NCBI GenBank assembly: GCA_900538365.1
Contig: UPXT01000022.1
Location: 1-28,134, forward strand
DNA from: an uncultured Acidaminococcus sp.
Lineage (GTDB): Bacteria > Bacillota > Negativicutes > Acidaminococcales > Acidaminococcaceae
DNA: 28,134 nucleotides
Direction: 5' to 3'
Part shown: piece by piece, positions 7,475-15,642 of the stretch
Layout of the letters: every line of letters begins with the position of its first letter
Position numbering within the stretch: position 1 is the stretch's first letter
Position numbers and translations under genes: made by a program
The notes under the pieces: generated by a model
The model's database searches: none
Told to the model about the DNA's origin: nothing
What the model saw: only the letters and a program-made list of their open reading frames with translations

Positions 7475-8068
7475 ATGGATCTTGCGGCCTACCTATCTTT
7501 TTGTTTTGTCATGAGCTTTACTCCCGGTCCCAATAATCTCATGAGCCTTGCCCAGAGCCGGGAACGGACCTTCCGCGGCGCCCTGCCCTTTTTGCTGGGG
7601 CTTCATGTCAGTCTCTTTTCTATGTGTACGTTCATCTATCTATTCATCCATGCCTTGGAAGATGTCCTGCCTTTGGTGGATCTTCCCCTGCGCATCTTGG
7701 GCGCTGTCTATCTTGTGTACCTGACGATGCGCCTTTTCATGAAAAACGGAGGGGAAAAGAAAAAGGCCATCGATTCCAAACGACTTTTTTTCTCCGCCTT
7801 GCTCCTGAACTGGACCAATGTCAAGGTCGCCCTATTCATGATGGTGGGCTATACTTCTTTTCTGCTCCCCGGGGGCTACAGCCCGATGCGGACCTTTCTT
7901 CTGGGCATGGTTATGAACCTCATGTGCAGTGCGGCCAATTTTACTTGGGCCTTGGCCGGCTCCCTCTTGGACCGCTTCTTCAAAGCTCACGAAAAGCCTG
8001 TCTCCTTGATGATTGCGGCCCTGCTTCTATATTCTGCCGCAAAGATCCTGTTCCCCAGTCTCCTTTAG
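7475..8068 (+). CDS. LysE/RhtB-family amino-acid exporter
   Basis: This 197-residue inner-membrane protein has the LysE family N-terminal motif SFTPGPNNLM (about 13-22), followed by an amphipathic stretch and five to six hydrophobic segments. Members export amino acids such as lysine, threonine or homoserine lactone; the substrate here cannot be read from sequence. The ATG at 7475 has AAAGGAG 7 bases upstream, which rules out the longer reading frame from 7418 that would run over the promoter. The gene converges on the MATE gene. The two stops overlap (8065-8068) and sit inside a shared hairpin. Confidence 0.9.
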   Translation: MDLAAYLSFCFVMSFTPGPNNLMSLAQSRERTFRGALPFLLGLHVSLFSMCTFIYLFIHALEDVLPLVDLPLRILGAVYLVYLTMRLFMKNGGEKKKAIDSKRLFFSALLLNWTNVKVALFMMVGYTSFLLPGGYSPMRTFLLGMVMNLMCSAANFTWALAGSLLDRFFKAHEKPVSLMIAALLLYSAAKILFPSLL

Positions 8069-8085
8069 GACTGGGGCTTTTCTTT
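8053..8085. terminator. Terminator hairpin overlapping both convergent stop codons
   Basis: CCCCAGTC (8053-8060) pairs with GACTGGGG (8069-8076) around an 8-base loop that contains the LysE-gene TAG and the MATE-gene TAA. On the plus strand CTTTTCTTTT follows. The T tract on the minus side is poor, so it may serve the plus strand mainly. Confidence 0.75.
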
Positions 8086-9465
8086 TATGGCTGCAAGGCG
8101 CTTACTAAAGATCCATCCGGCGAGGAGAAAGGTTACGATTTCTGCTGCTGTCTGGCTTTCAATAAGGCCTATATAGCCGAAGTAAGCGCCCATGACATGC
8201 ATCAAGGGAATGTAGATGATGGCTTGGCGCAGGGCCGCCACAAGAAGGGTTGTCCTGCCGTCTCCCAGGGCCTGAAGGGAAAAGGTGATGTGGAAATTGA
8301 GGAAGGCAAAGGGCGAGGCCAGGCAGCGGAAACGTAGGAAGAGGGCCCCTAATGCCAGGGTCTCAAGGCCGAGGGCACTTTCTGGTCTTGCTGCAATAAA
8401 AAGGCCTGCAATAGGGGCCGCGGCGAGCTCATAAAAGAGTACACAAAGAAGCGAAAAGAAAAGTCCTGCGCGGCGGGCCGTCTTGATGAACGCCTTCATG
8501 CGTGTGAATTTCCTGGCACCATAATGATAGGCCACAAGGGGCAGCATGCCTTGGCAGATGCCAAGGCCCGTATTAAGGGGAATCCGTTCGGCCTTCATGA
8601 CGATGCCTAGGGCCGCCAGGGGCGCGTCGCCAAAACCCGCCATGAGGTGGTTCAAAAAGAGGTTTGATGTATCAAAAAGCAGGTTCGTAAGGGCCGAGGG
8701 AAAGCCCACGGAAAGGACGGAATGGATCTTTTCTTTGCTCGGCAATCCTTCAGGAAAGGTATAGGCAAGGCAGCTTTTCTTTACGCTTTTTACGAGGGAT
8801 AAGAGAAAATAGCCCAGGGAAACCAGATTTGAAAGGAGTGTGGCAAGGGCTGCTCCTGTCAGTTCTTCGCCTTGAGGAAGGAGAACGAACATGAAGAGGG
8901 GATCAAGGATGATATTGAGTACGGCCCCTAAGGAAAGACCGAAACTTGCTTTTTGGGCAAAGCCGACGCTCCGGAAGAGCTGGGCCAGGGTACCTGATAG
9001 GACGGTCGGAAGGGTGCCTAAGGTGACAACCAGAAAGAGGTAGGTCTCCGTATAAGCGTAGGTGGCAGGAGATGCGCCTAAAAGAAGCAGGATGGGGCGG
9101 CGCAGGAAATAGAGAGTGAGAGAAAAGAGAAGGGCCCCTGCGAGGCTCCCATAAAGGGAAAAGGCGCTCACCTGACGGGCGCTTTTTTCGTCCCCCTCAC
9201 CAAGACAGCGGGACATGAGACTGCCGCCGCCGACACCAAAAAGGTTACTCAAGGCGACTGTAATGGCAAAGACGGGAAAGACCAGGGAGACGGCGGCAAT
9301 CATATAGGGATTGCCCGTACGACCGACAAAAAAGGCGTCGGCAAGATTATAGATGAGGGTAATGAGCTGACTGATGATGGTTGGAATGGCCATGGCCGCA
9401 AGGGCTTTTGGCACCGAGGCTTCTTCAAAAAGGGCCTGGTTTCGGTTTTGGTCAAGAGAGGACAT
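8065..9465 (-). CDS. MATE-family multidrug/Na+ antiporter
   Basis: This 466-residue polytopic protein has two homologous halves, each with about six membrane segments. The N-terminal pattern IPTIISQLITLIYNLADAFFVGRTGN and the GVGGGSLMSRCLGEGDEKSA loop are typical of MATE exporters of the MepA/NorM-like bacterial group. They expel cationic drugs or metabolites using Na+ or H+; the substrate here is unknown. The ATG at 9465 is preferred to one six codons upstream because AAAGGAG stands 8 bases before it. The gene is monocistronic, with an extended -10 promoter, and ends convergently against the LysE-type gene. Confidence 0.93.
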   Translation of the reverse strand: MSSLDQNRNQALFEEASVPKALAAMAIPTIISQLITLIYNLADAFFVGRTGNPYMIAAVSLVFPVFAITVALSNLFGVGGGSLMSRCLGEGDEKSARQVSAFSLYGSLAGALLFSLTLYFLRRPILLLLGASPATYAYTETYLFLVVTLGTLPTVLSGTLAQLFRSVGFAQKASFGLSLGAVLNIILDPLFMFVLLPQGEELTGAALATLLSNLVSLGYFLLSLVKSVKKSCLAYTFPEGLPSKEKIHSVLSVGFPSALTNLLFDTSNLFLNHLMAGFGDAPLAALGIVMKAERIPLNTGLGICQGMLPLVAYHYGARKFTRMKAFIKTARRAGLFFSLLCVLFYELAAAPIAGLFIAARPESALGLETLALGALFLRFRCLASPFAFLNFHITFSLQALGDGRTTLLVAALRQAIIYIPLMHVMGAYFGYIGLIESQTAAEIVTFLLAGWIFSKRLAAIKEKPQS

Positions 9466-9491
9466 AGGAAACGCTCCTTTCATGTTCTGCC

Positions 9492-9500
9492 CCTATTGTA
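9492..9500 (-). promoter_or_regulatory. Extended -10 promoter of the MATE gene
   Basis: On the minus strand TACAAT (9500-9495) is preceded by TGC, with no convincing -35. The start would fall about 23 bases before the ATG at 9465. Confidence 0.55.
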
Positions 9501-9599
9501 GCATGGGATAAAGAAAAGGGACCGCGAAAAAAAAATGAGCGGTTCCATGCTCTTTGACCCCATTCCGATTGTCCCATGGACAGTATAGATTCCTCTATG

Positions 9600-9643
9600 A
9601 AAAAAGAGCCTGCGAAAAAATGAAAACATTTCTCCGCAGGCTC
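9600..9643 (-). terminator. Strong minus-strand terminator downstream of the RND operon
   Basis: GAGCCTGCG (9606-9614) pairs perfectly with CGCAGGCTC (9635-9643), and an inner AAATG/CATTT pair extends the stem. Read on the minus strand it ends in six T residues (9605-9600). It lies about 260 bases past the RND stop at 9901, so the intervening sequence is transcribed as a long 3' UTR or as a separate RNA. Confidence 0.85.
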
Positions 9644-9900
9644 GCGTTTGTTTATTCATTATGGGTTTATTACGTTATTGGCAAGAACCGCGACTTTGAC
9701 AACACAATGGTTATACAGTCTCAAGGTTTTTATTCCCTTAGCTTCTTGCCTGATGAGCTGGGCGCTGGAGGTGACGACACGTGGTTAGGAGGGGAAGCGC
9801 CCAGGCGTCAACTATCGTAAATTGTGAGACGGTCTATCGTACGATACGGCATGAGCCCCTTGCCTCATATCGATCCTTTTTAAAGCAAGGGGCTTACGTG
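9644..9900 (-). other. Non-coding structured stretch (long 3' UTR or small RNA candidate)
   Basis: No credible gene lies here. Three inverted repeats are visible. AGCCCCTTGC/GCAAGGGGCT (9854-9863, 9885-9894) starts a few bases after the RND stop. A 12-bp palindrome TATCGTACGATA lies at 9835-9846. A perfect 9-bp stem CTGGGCGCT/AGCGCCCAG (9758-9766, 9796-9804) has a 29-base loop. The stretch ends in the terminator at 9600-9643. No clear promoter was found within it, so a 3' UTR processed from the pump transcript is as likely as an independent RNA. Confidence 0.45.
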
Positions 9901-12900
9901 CTACATCAAATCAGAGTGATTTTTGCTCCGAGTGGATGTAATCCTAAAGACTGTGCAATAGAGCGTCGGCAAAAAGAGCAGAGTGAGCGCCGTAGCCCCT
10001 GTAAGGCCGCAGGCCATGGCAATGGCCATGGCGTTCCAGAAGGGACTGGCAAACATCGGGACAAGACCCAGGATAGTTGTGAGTGCGGCCAGCATGATGG
10101 GGCGGAAGCGCACCAGGGAGGCTTCGACAACGGCTTCGTAAGGCGTCATGCCTGACGCTTCATGAAGATCGATCTGCTGGATGATGACCATGGAGTTACG
10201 GATGACTGTGCCAATAAGGGCAAAGGAACCTACTTCTGCCATAACGCCCATGGGCGCATTGAAAAGGAGCAGCCCTAAGGCAATCCCCGTGATGCACAGG
10301 GGCGCCGTTGCAAGGATGACAAAGAGCTTGCGGATATCCTTCATTTGGAACATGAGAAGAATCAGCATGAGGACGAGCATGCCAGGGATTGGCCCCAGGA
10401 GGTACTGTGTGGCCTGTGTGCTGCTTTCAAGCGGGCCATCGATGGCAATGGTAACGCCCGGCGGGAGGCTTTCCCTCAGCCCTTTCATATCTTTCCAGAT
10501 GGTTTTTGCAACGTCGTTTCCCGTAACCCCTTTGCCGACATCAGCACCGATGGTGATGGTGGGCTGCAGGTTGCGGCGCCAAATCATGTTGTTTTCCATA
10601 GTCGGTGTGATGCGGGCCACCTGCGAGAGCGGAATGGAGCCCGACGCAGTTGGAATGGTGATGGCTTCCATGTCGCTTAAGGAATTGCGGTCCTTTTTGT
10701 CAAGCTGGAAGACGAGGGGCCGGATTTGGTCACCATCATAATACTCGGCGAAGGCATATCCGGAGACATTGGCGTACAGGACACTGGCTACCGTGCTTCT
10801 TGTCAGGCCCAATTGCTTGAGACGGTCATTATCGATTTCAATCTTGACCGCTGGGGCCTTTTCCATCCAGTCGAAGATGGTCATCGTGACGTTGGGGTTC
10901 TTTTCCATTTCATCTCGGACCTTAGCTGCATAGGTGCGGCATAGGTCCGCTGTCGGCGCGGAAACACGGAACATGACGGGATAATCCTTCGGCGGTCCGA
11001 GAGGAATCGACTTGGAGTAAGCCGTTACTTCCGGCAGTTCCTTTTTGATGATCGTGTCAATCTTTTTGGCAATGCGTTCCCGAGCCTTGACGTCCTTTGC
11101 GACCGTGACGAGCTGGGCATAGTTGTCACGGGGCTGGACTGGATTCAGCACGAGAATGAAACGGGGCGAACTTTTGCCGATATAGGCAGAATAGTGATCG
11201 ACATCGGGATCGCCGTCGATGGCTTTCATGAGGGTATTCATGGCGCGGTCACTTTCCTTGATGCCGGCGCCTTCGGGAAGGTGAAGTTCTGTAATGACCT
11301 CAGGCCGCACCGATTCGGGAAAGAATTCCTGTTTGACGAGGGTGAGAAGACCCATGGACCCCAGCAGGCAGGCGAGGGACCCGATGATGACCATCTTGCG
11401 ATGGCTCAGACACAGATCGATGAGATGACGGAAACGGTTATAAAAGGGTGTATCGTAGCTTTCCTGTTCGATGATTTTGGGCCTGATCCATTCGTAGCCC
11501 AAGGTCGGGGCCACCGTCTGGGATACAAACCAGGAAAACATGAGGGTAATGGTGATGACCGGAAACAGGGAGCCCGCAAATTCCGATACATTTGAATTGG
11601 CAAAGGCAATCGGAAGAAAACTGGCACAGGTGATCATGGTTCCAAAGCAAAGAGTCATGCCATTTGTCTTAAAGGCGTAGGTGGCTGCATCAAGGCGGTC
11701 CATGCCTTCGCTCATCTTGACCTCCATGAGCTCGACGACGACGATCGCGTCATCGACGAGCATCCCAAGGGAGATGATAAGGGCCCCTAGGGATATCTTA
11801 TGCAGGTCGATTCCCATGAGGTACATCCCTACAAAGGAGCCCATAAGGACAAGGGGAATGCAGACGGAAATGACATAGCCGCATTGGCGCCCCATGGAAA
11901 AGAGGCTCACTACAAGGACGATAAGGATGGCTTCATAGAGCCCTTCCGTAAACTCACTGATGGAATCCTCGACGACCTTGGGCTGGTTGGCGACTTGGGA
12001 AAGATCCATCCCCAAGGGCAGTTCTGCTTTCATTTTTGCTGTCAGTTTTTCCAAGTTATGGCCCAGGGTGATATTATTGCCGCCATCTTTCATGGAAATG
12101 GCGATGCCGATGGCTTCTTTGCCGTTGGCATACATCTTGGGTTCAGGCGGGTCAGGGTATTCCTGGGTTACGCTGGCAATATCCCCCAAACGGAAGGTTC
12201 GTCCGCCCTGTGTAATAAGGATGCCGCGGATCTCATCAAGGGCCTTTGTCATGCCTGTAACCCGGATCTGGACATTGTCCCCTTTGGCATCGATCGTTCC
12301 TGTGGCTGCCATGGCTGTTTCACCGCGGATGGCACTGGTGACGCTGTCAAGGGAAAGACCCAGTTCGGCAAGTTTGGTATTGGACATGCGGACGTAGATA
12401 TTCATGGGCTGCTCGCCAATGAGTTCTACCTTGGATACATCGGGAACCGTGTAAAACTGGCGCTTTAGTTCTTCGGCCTTGACGCGCAGGTCTTCCTTGG
12501 AAAAGCTGTCCGATGTGAGGGCGTAGATATTGCCGTAGACGTCGTCAAAACGATCATCGAAGTAAGGACCATAGATGCCGTCCGGCAGTTCTGACTGATG
12601 ATCGTTGACATAATTGCGGACTTCCAGCCAATGCTTGCGGACTTCGCTGTTGGGGACCTGTTCCTTTAGGATGACGTTTACGACCGAAACACCGGGGCGG
12701 GAATAGCTCGTGATATAGTCGATGTCCGGTGTGGCTTGGACCATTTTGTCCAGCTTGCTTGTCACAAGTTCCTGCATTTCATCTGCCGTGGCCCCAGGCC
12801 AGGCCGCGGAAATGACCATCTGGCGGACGACAAAGTTCGGGTCCTCACTGCGGCCCAAGCTGCGGAAGGAAAAGATGCCGGCAAGGAAGATGAGGACCGT

Positions 12901-12957
12901 AAAGAAATAGACGACTTGCCGGTGCTTGACGCACCAACGGGATAGATTGAGGTTCAT
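9901..12957 (-). CDS. RND-family efflux pump, inner-membrane transporter
   Basis: This 1018-residue protein has the AcrB-like layout: one N-terminal membrane helix, a large periplasmic loop, a six-helix block from about residue 340, a second periplasmic loop and a final helix block. The proton-relay pair D402/D403 sits in GMLVDDAIVVVE of the fourth helix. TM10 carries IRNSMVII, with Arg where AcrB has its relay Lys. The hydrophobic HAE1-type subfamily is likely; the substrate is unknown. Its ATG overlaps the stop of the upstream membrane fusion protein gene (TGATG). No outer-membrane TolC-like gene is linked in the window, so the exit duct must be encoded elsewhere. Confidence 0.96.
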   Translation of the reverse strand: MNLNLSRWCVKHRQVVYFFTVLIFLAGIFSFRSLGRSEDPNFVVRQMVISAAWPGATADEMQELVTSKLDKMVQATPDIDYITSYSRPGVSVVNVILKEQVPNSEVRKHWLEVRNYVNDHQSELPDGIYGPYFDDRFDDVYGNIYALTSDSFSKEDLRVKAEELKRQFYTVPDVSKVELIGEQPMNIYVRMSNTKLAELGLSLDSVTSAIRGETAMAATGTIDAKGDNVQIRVTGMTKALDEIRGILITQGGRTFRLGDIASVTQEYPDPPEPKMYANGKEAIGIAISMKDGGNNITLGHNLEKLTAKMKAELPLGMDLSQVANQPKVVEDSISEFTEGLYEAILIVLVVSLFSMGRQCGYVISVCIPLVLMGSFVGMYLMGIDLHKISLGALIISLGMLVDDAIVVVELMEVKMSEGMDRLDAATYAFKTNGMTLCFGTMITCASFLPIAFANSNVSEFAGSLFPVITITLMFSWFVSQTVAPTLGYEWIRPKIIEQESYDTPFYNRFRHLIDLCLSHRKMVIIGSLACLLGSMGLLTLVKQEFFPESVRPEVITELHLPEGAGIKESDRAMNTLMKAIDGDPDVDHYSAYIGKSSPRFILVLNPVQPRDNYAQLVTVAKDVKARERIAKKIDTIIKKELPEVTAYSKSIPLGPPKDYPVMFRVSAPTADLCRTYAAKVRDEMEKNPNVTMTIFDWMEKAPAVKIEIDNDRLKQLGLTRSTVASVLYANVSGYAFAEYYDGDQIRPLVFQLDKKDRNSLSDMEAITIPTASGSIPLSQVARITPTMENNMIWRRNLQPTITIGADVGKGVTGNDVAKTIWKDMKGLRESLPPGVTIAIDGPLESSTQATQYLLGPIPGMLVLMLILLMFQMKDIRKLFVILATAPLCITGIALGLLLFNAPMGVMAEVGSFALIGTVIRNSMVIIQQIDLHEASGMTPYEAVVEASLVRFRPIMLAALTTILGLVPMFASPFWNAMAIAMACGLTGATALTLLFLPTLYCTVFRITSTRSKNHSDLM

Positions 12958-14069
12958 CAGGTGTCACTTCCTTCCACTTTGACTTCCATCCCTTCCTTGA
13001 GTTTGCTGATACCGCCTGTGACGATGCGGTCTCCTTCTGTCAGACCATCGGTAATCGTAACCGTGTCATCTTCGTAACTGCCCAAGGTGACAGGATGCAG
13101 AAAGACGCGGCCATCTGTGACAACCCAGACGCCGGTCTTCCCGGCAGCTTCATAAAGGGCGGAACGGGGAATCATGAGGGCGGCTGTACCTTTTTTTATC
13201 AAAGCCACTTTTGCGGTCATGCCGAGCTGCGCCCCTTGAGGCATTTGCGTGAGGGAAACCCGGACCTTGTAGGTCTTTGTAGCCGGGTCTGCCATGGGGG
13301 AGATGTAACGGACCGTACCCGCTGCTTCTTCGTTATGAAGGGCCCAGAAAGTTACCGTAACAGGAGTTCCCGGTGCCATGGAAGCAAGGCGACTTTCGGG
13401 AACGTAGATCTCAACTTCCCGCTGTCCGTCCTGGATTACGGTTGCCATAGGGCTTCCCGCTGCGGCGACTTGACCCACTTCGCCGGAAAGGGCGGCCACG
13501 ACACCGTCATGATCGGCCGTAAGTTCTGTGTAGCTGAGCTGGTTCTGGGCCGTTTGGAGGCTGGCTGATGCCTGGGAAAGAGCGGCACTGGCGGCTTCTT
13601 CTTCGGTCCGATACTGGTCCCATAAGGAGGCACTGACGGCCCCTTCATTATAGAGGGCTTCGTAGCGGCGGGCATTTTCGCGGGCAAGCTTGGCTCGGCT
13701 GGCGGCGGCGTTTACGGCTGCTTCGGCATTCCGGACCTTTTCCCTTACATCTTTGGGATCGATGGTCATGAGGACGTCTCCGGCTTTTACCGTATCACCA
13801 AGGTTTACGAGACGTTTGGTGATGCGGCCGTTTACCTGGAAGGAAAGGACGGATTCATATTTGCCCCGAACCGTGCCTGGATAGGTGTAGGTCCCGCTCG
13901 TTTCATCCGTACCGACCGTTATGGTCCTTACATAAGGAATGGTCTTGACGGACTTGGGTGGGAAAAAGATCTGGTAGAGGGCGCGCCCCAAAAGGATGAG
14001 CAACAAAAGTGCGGCAATCAGGGCAATCTGTTTTCTATGATGGACCAAATAGGCTTTGAGCTGATTCAT
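12957..14069 (-). CDS. RND efflux periplasmic adaptor (membrane fusion protein)
   Basis: This 370-residue protein has an N-terminal membrane anchor (about 14-34). A first lipoyl half-motif follows (YPGTVRGKYESVLSFQVNGRITKRLVNLGDTVKAGDVLMTID, spanning about 63-104), then an Ala/Glu-rich coiled-coil hairpin (about 108-170). The second lipoyl half (LTADHDGVVAAL and SGEVGQVAAAGSPMATV) and beta-barrel domains come after. This is the HlyD/AcrA fold that links the RND transporter to an outer-membrane channel. Its start overlaps the tetR stop (ATGA) and its stop overlaps the pump start (TGATG), so the three genes are translationally coupled. Confidence 0.95.
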   Translation of the reverse strand: MNQLKAYLVHHRKQIALIAALLLLILLGRALYQIFFPPKSVKTIPYVRTITVGTDETSGTYTYPGTVRGKYESVLSFQVNGRITKRLVNLGDTVKAGDVLMTIDPKDVREKVRNAEAAVNAAASRAKLARENARRYEALYNEGAVSASLWDQYRTEEEAASAALSQASASLQTAQNQLSYTELTADHDGVVAALSGEVGQVAAAGSPMATVIQDGQREVEIYVPESRLASMAPGTPVTVTFWALHNEEAAGTVRYISPMADPATKTYKVRVSLTQMPQGAQLGMTAKVALIKKGTAALMIPRSALYEAAGKTGVWVVTDGRVFLHPVTLGSYEDDTVTITDGLTEGDRIVTGGISKLKEGMEVKVEGSDT

Positions 14070-14695
14070 GGCTGGGGACTCCTTTCTGCTCTTTTCATGG
14101 GCGTAATGACAAAATCGATGAGTTCATCGAGGATTTCTTCTGCTGGCCTTTGATCGGGATTAAGGGGCGTTGACCGGTCTTTGACGAGGTAGAGGGTTTC
14201 AGTAATGGATTCTACCGTAAAGATGATATGGAAAAGCGTCCTTTCATCGGAAAATGCTTTCAGGAGACCTTCCTCGGCGGCCGTCTGGAAAAGGGATCCC
14301 AAATAGCTTTCCATGGAAAGGATCCTCTGCCAAACCGTGTCGTCAAGAAGCCCTGAGGGCATGATGAGTTCCTTGTAGCAAAGATCAAGGTGTCCTGATG
14401 GATCAAGTTGGGTGCGGAGCAGGGCCTTCAGGAAATAATGGATTTTTTGCAGGGAATCAAGAGAAGTCTCCTTTGTTTCCTGCTTGAGGTCATCGATGAT
14501 TGCGAGCTGCCGGTCCACGACAGCACGGTATAGGTCCTTTTTGCCCCCGAAATAATAGGAAATAAGGGCAGGACTGCAGCCAGCCTTTTCTCCCAGTTCC
14601 TTGATGGTGACGGGATAGTATCCTTTTTGTGTAAACAACACTTCCGCCGCCGTAATAAGGGCCTTGATCGTAAGGCCGGGATCCCGTTTTTTCAT
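14066..14695 (-). CDS. TetR-family repressor of the RND operon
   Basis: This 209-residue regulator has an N-terminal TetR helix-turn-helix (TIKALITAAEVLFTQKGYYPVTIKELGEKAGCSPALISYYFGGKKDLY spans about 9-56), where the recognition helix is followed by the typical YYFGGKKDL. The rest is a helical ligand-binding domain with a DUF1956-like or CecR-like look. That is a weak impression only. The ATG at 14695 gives about 9 bases to GGAAGGG; an ATG two codons upstream is also possible. It is the first gene of its own regulated operon, with an AT-rich inverted repeat at its promoter. Autoregulation with ligand-induced derepression of the pump is the usual arrangement. Confidence 0.93.
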   Translation of the reverse strand: MKKRDPGLTIKALITAAEVLFTQKGYYPVTIKELGEKAGCSPALISYYFGGKKDLYRAVVDRQLAIIDDLKQETKETSLDSLQKIHYFLKALLRTQLDPSGHLDLCYKELIMPSGLLDDTVWQRILSMESYLGSLFQTAAEEGLLKAFSDERTLFHIIFTVESITETLYLVKDRSTPLNPDQRPAEEILDELIDFVITPMKRAERSPQP

Positions 14696-14713
14696 GGCCA
14701 TCTTCCCTTCCAA

Positions 14714-14735
14714 TAATTAATTGATTGATTAATTA
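14714..14735. promoter_or_regulatory. Candidate TetR operator
   Basis: TAATTAAT (14714-14721) and ATTAATTA (14728-14735) are perfect 8-base inverted arms around a 6-base spacer. The site spans the predicted start of the tetR transcript, just downstream of the -10. Its position between the promoter and the ribosome-binding site fits autorepression. The site's ownership by this TetR is inferred from location. Confidence 0.6.
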
Positions 14736-14741
14736 AGAATT

Positions 14742-14770
14742 AGTATATCACTCTTTTATTGTTTTGTAGA
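14742..14770 (-). promoter_or_regulatory. Promoter of the tetR-MFP-RND operon
   Basis: On the minus strand TATACT (14747-14742) is a good -10. The -35 region about 17 bases upstream (TCTACA) is a partial match. The predicted start near 14735 coincides with the edge of the operator palindrome. Confidence 0.5.
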
Positions 14771-14790
14771 GTAGGAAAGAGGCAGGGGGC

Positions 14791-14818
14791 TTTCAAAAAC
14801 AAAAAAACTTGTTATAAT
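14791..14818 (+). promoter_or_regulatory. Promoter of the C39-like peptidase/rmuC operon
   Basis: A perfect TATAAT (14813-14818) has a weak -35, TTTCAA (14791-14796), 16 bases upstream. The leader to the ATG at 14871 is about 45 bases and AT-rich. Confidence 0.55.
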
Positions 14819-14870
14819 AAAAAAGAATTTACAAACAAAAGTTTGATTATTGGAAAGAAGGCGATCTATC

Positions 14871-15641
14871 ATGACATGTCTGCATCCAGCAGCGCTGCTT
14901 TTGACTTTTGTCCTTACCGTGGGAAGTACGGCGGCTTTTGCCGCCCCGGACCTTACGGAAGCCCTTAAAAAAGACGGAGGCGGTCCAGCTGCCTACCTCC
15001 ATCAATTCGATCAAACGGATTCCCCCTATTATGTTCATCCTGATTTTTATCGGATGAAGTCCCATGGCTCATTGCTTCTCCTTTCCCACTACAGGACGCA
15101 TCAGCAGGAAACGGAATATACCTGCGGGCCGGCAGCGGCACTTACGGTAGCTGAATATTTTCTCGGCAAGGCGCCCCACAGCGAAATGGAAATCGCCCGC
15201 ATCATGGAAACGCATCCGTGGGGAATGGAGGACGTAGGAACAACGACAAAAGGAATGGTGCGTTATTTTGCCGGTATGGGCTGGACGGTCCATTCTTCCC
15301 TTATGGACGGAGCCCCGGAAACCTATGAGGCCTTTGCGGCATTTGTGAAGCAGAACCTTTCCCAAGGCATTCCCATTATGGTGGAAAACGTGGATTGGGG
15401 CGGCCATTGGCGCGTCATCATCGGGTTTGATTCCCTTGGGGATGACAAGGGGGCCAACGATGTCCTGATCATGGCCGATCCCTATGACACGACCGATCAT
15501 CTGCAGGACGGCTACGGCATTGTCCCCAGCCAGCGCTTTTATTATACGTGGTTTGACGCGAAGCTATTTCGCCCTGGTGAAGCGGATCGGCAGTGGCTGA
15601 CAGCTGTCCCGCCTCAAAAACTGAAGAAAGGGACGCACTGA
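14871..15641 (+). CDS. Secreted C39-like papain-fold peptidase
   Basis: This 256-residue protein has a Sec signal peptide (hydrophobic core about 8-20, likely cleavage after AFA at residue 24). It has a peptidase C39-like domain: the catalytic Cys C85 is in TEYTCGPAAALTVAEYF, the His H179 in GGHWRVIIGFD and the Asp D203 in MADPYD. C39 domains process double-glycine leader peptides in bacteriocin exporters. Stand-alone secreted C39-like proteins like this one are common and mostly uncharacterised. The ATG at 14871 is preferred over an in-frame TTG at 14850 because it gives a clean signal peptide and AGAAGG lies 9 bases ahead. The downstream rmuC starts one base after its stop. Confidence 0.85.
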   Translation: MTCLHPAALLLTFVLTVGSTAAFAAPDLTEALKKDGGGPAAYLHQFDQTDSPYYVHPDFYRMKSHGSLLLLSHYRTHQQETEYTCGPAAALTVAEYFLGKAPHSEMEIARIMETHPWGMEDVGTTTKGMVRYFAGMGWTVHSSLMDGAPETYEAFAAFVKQNLSQGIPIMVENVDWGGHWRVIIGFDSLGDDKGANDVLIMADPYDTTDHLQDGYGIVPSQRFYYTWFDAKLFRPGEADRQWLTAVPPQKLKKGTH

Positions 15642-15642
15642 T

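Noticed and set aside
5507..9846. A short CTATCGTA motif at about 5508, 9812 and 9834, considered as a shared regulatory repeat
   Set aside because: Eight to nine bases in three copies within 28 kb, without consistent orientation to promoters, is weak. The last two copies are explained by local palindromes.
9781..10155. A GTG-started 124-codon plus-strand frame with GGAGGTGA six bases upstream
   Set aside because: Two thirds of it is antisense to the end of the RND gene, and the apparent ribosome-binding site is part of a 9-bp stem-loop. The translation has no recognisable pattern.
14871..15641. The C39-like gene as part of a bacteriocin export system
   Set aside because: No ABC transporter domain, precursor peptide or immunity gene is nearby, and the protein has its own Sec signal peptide.
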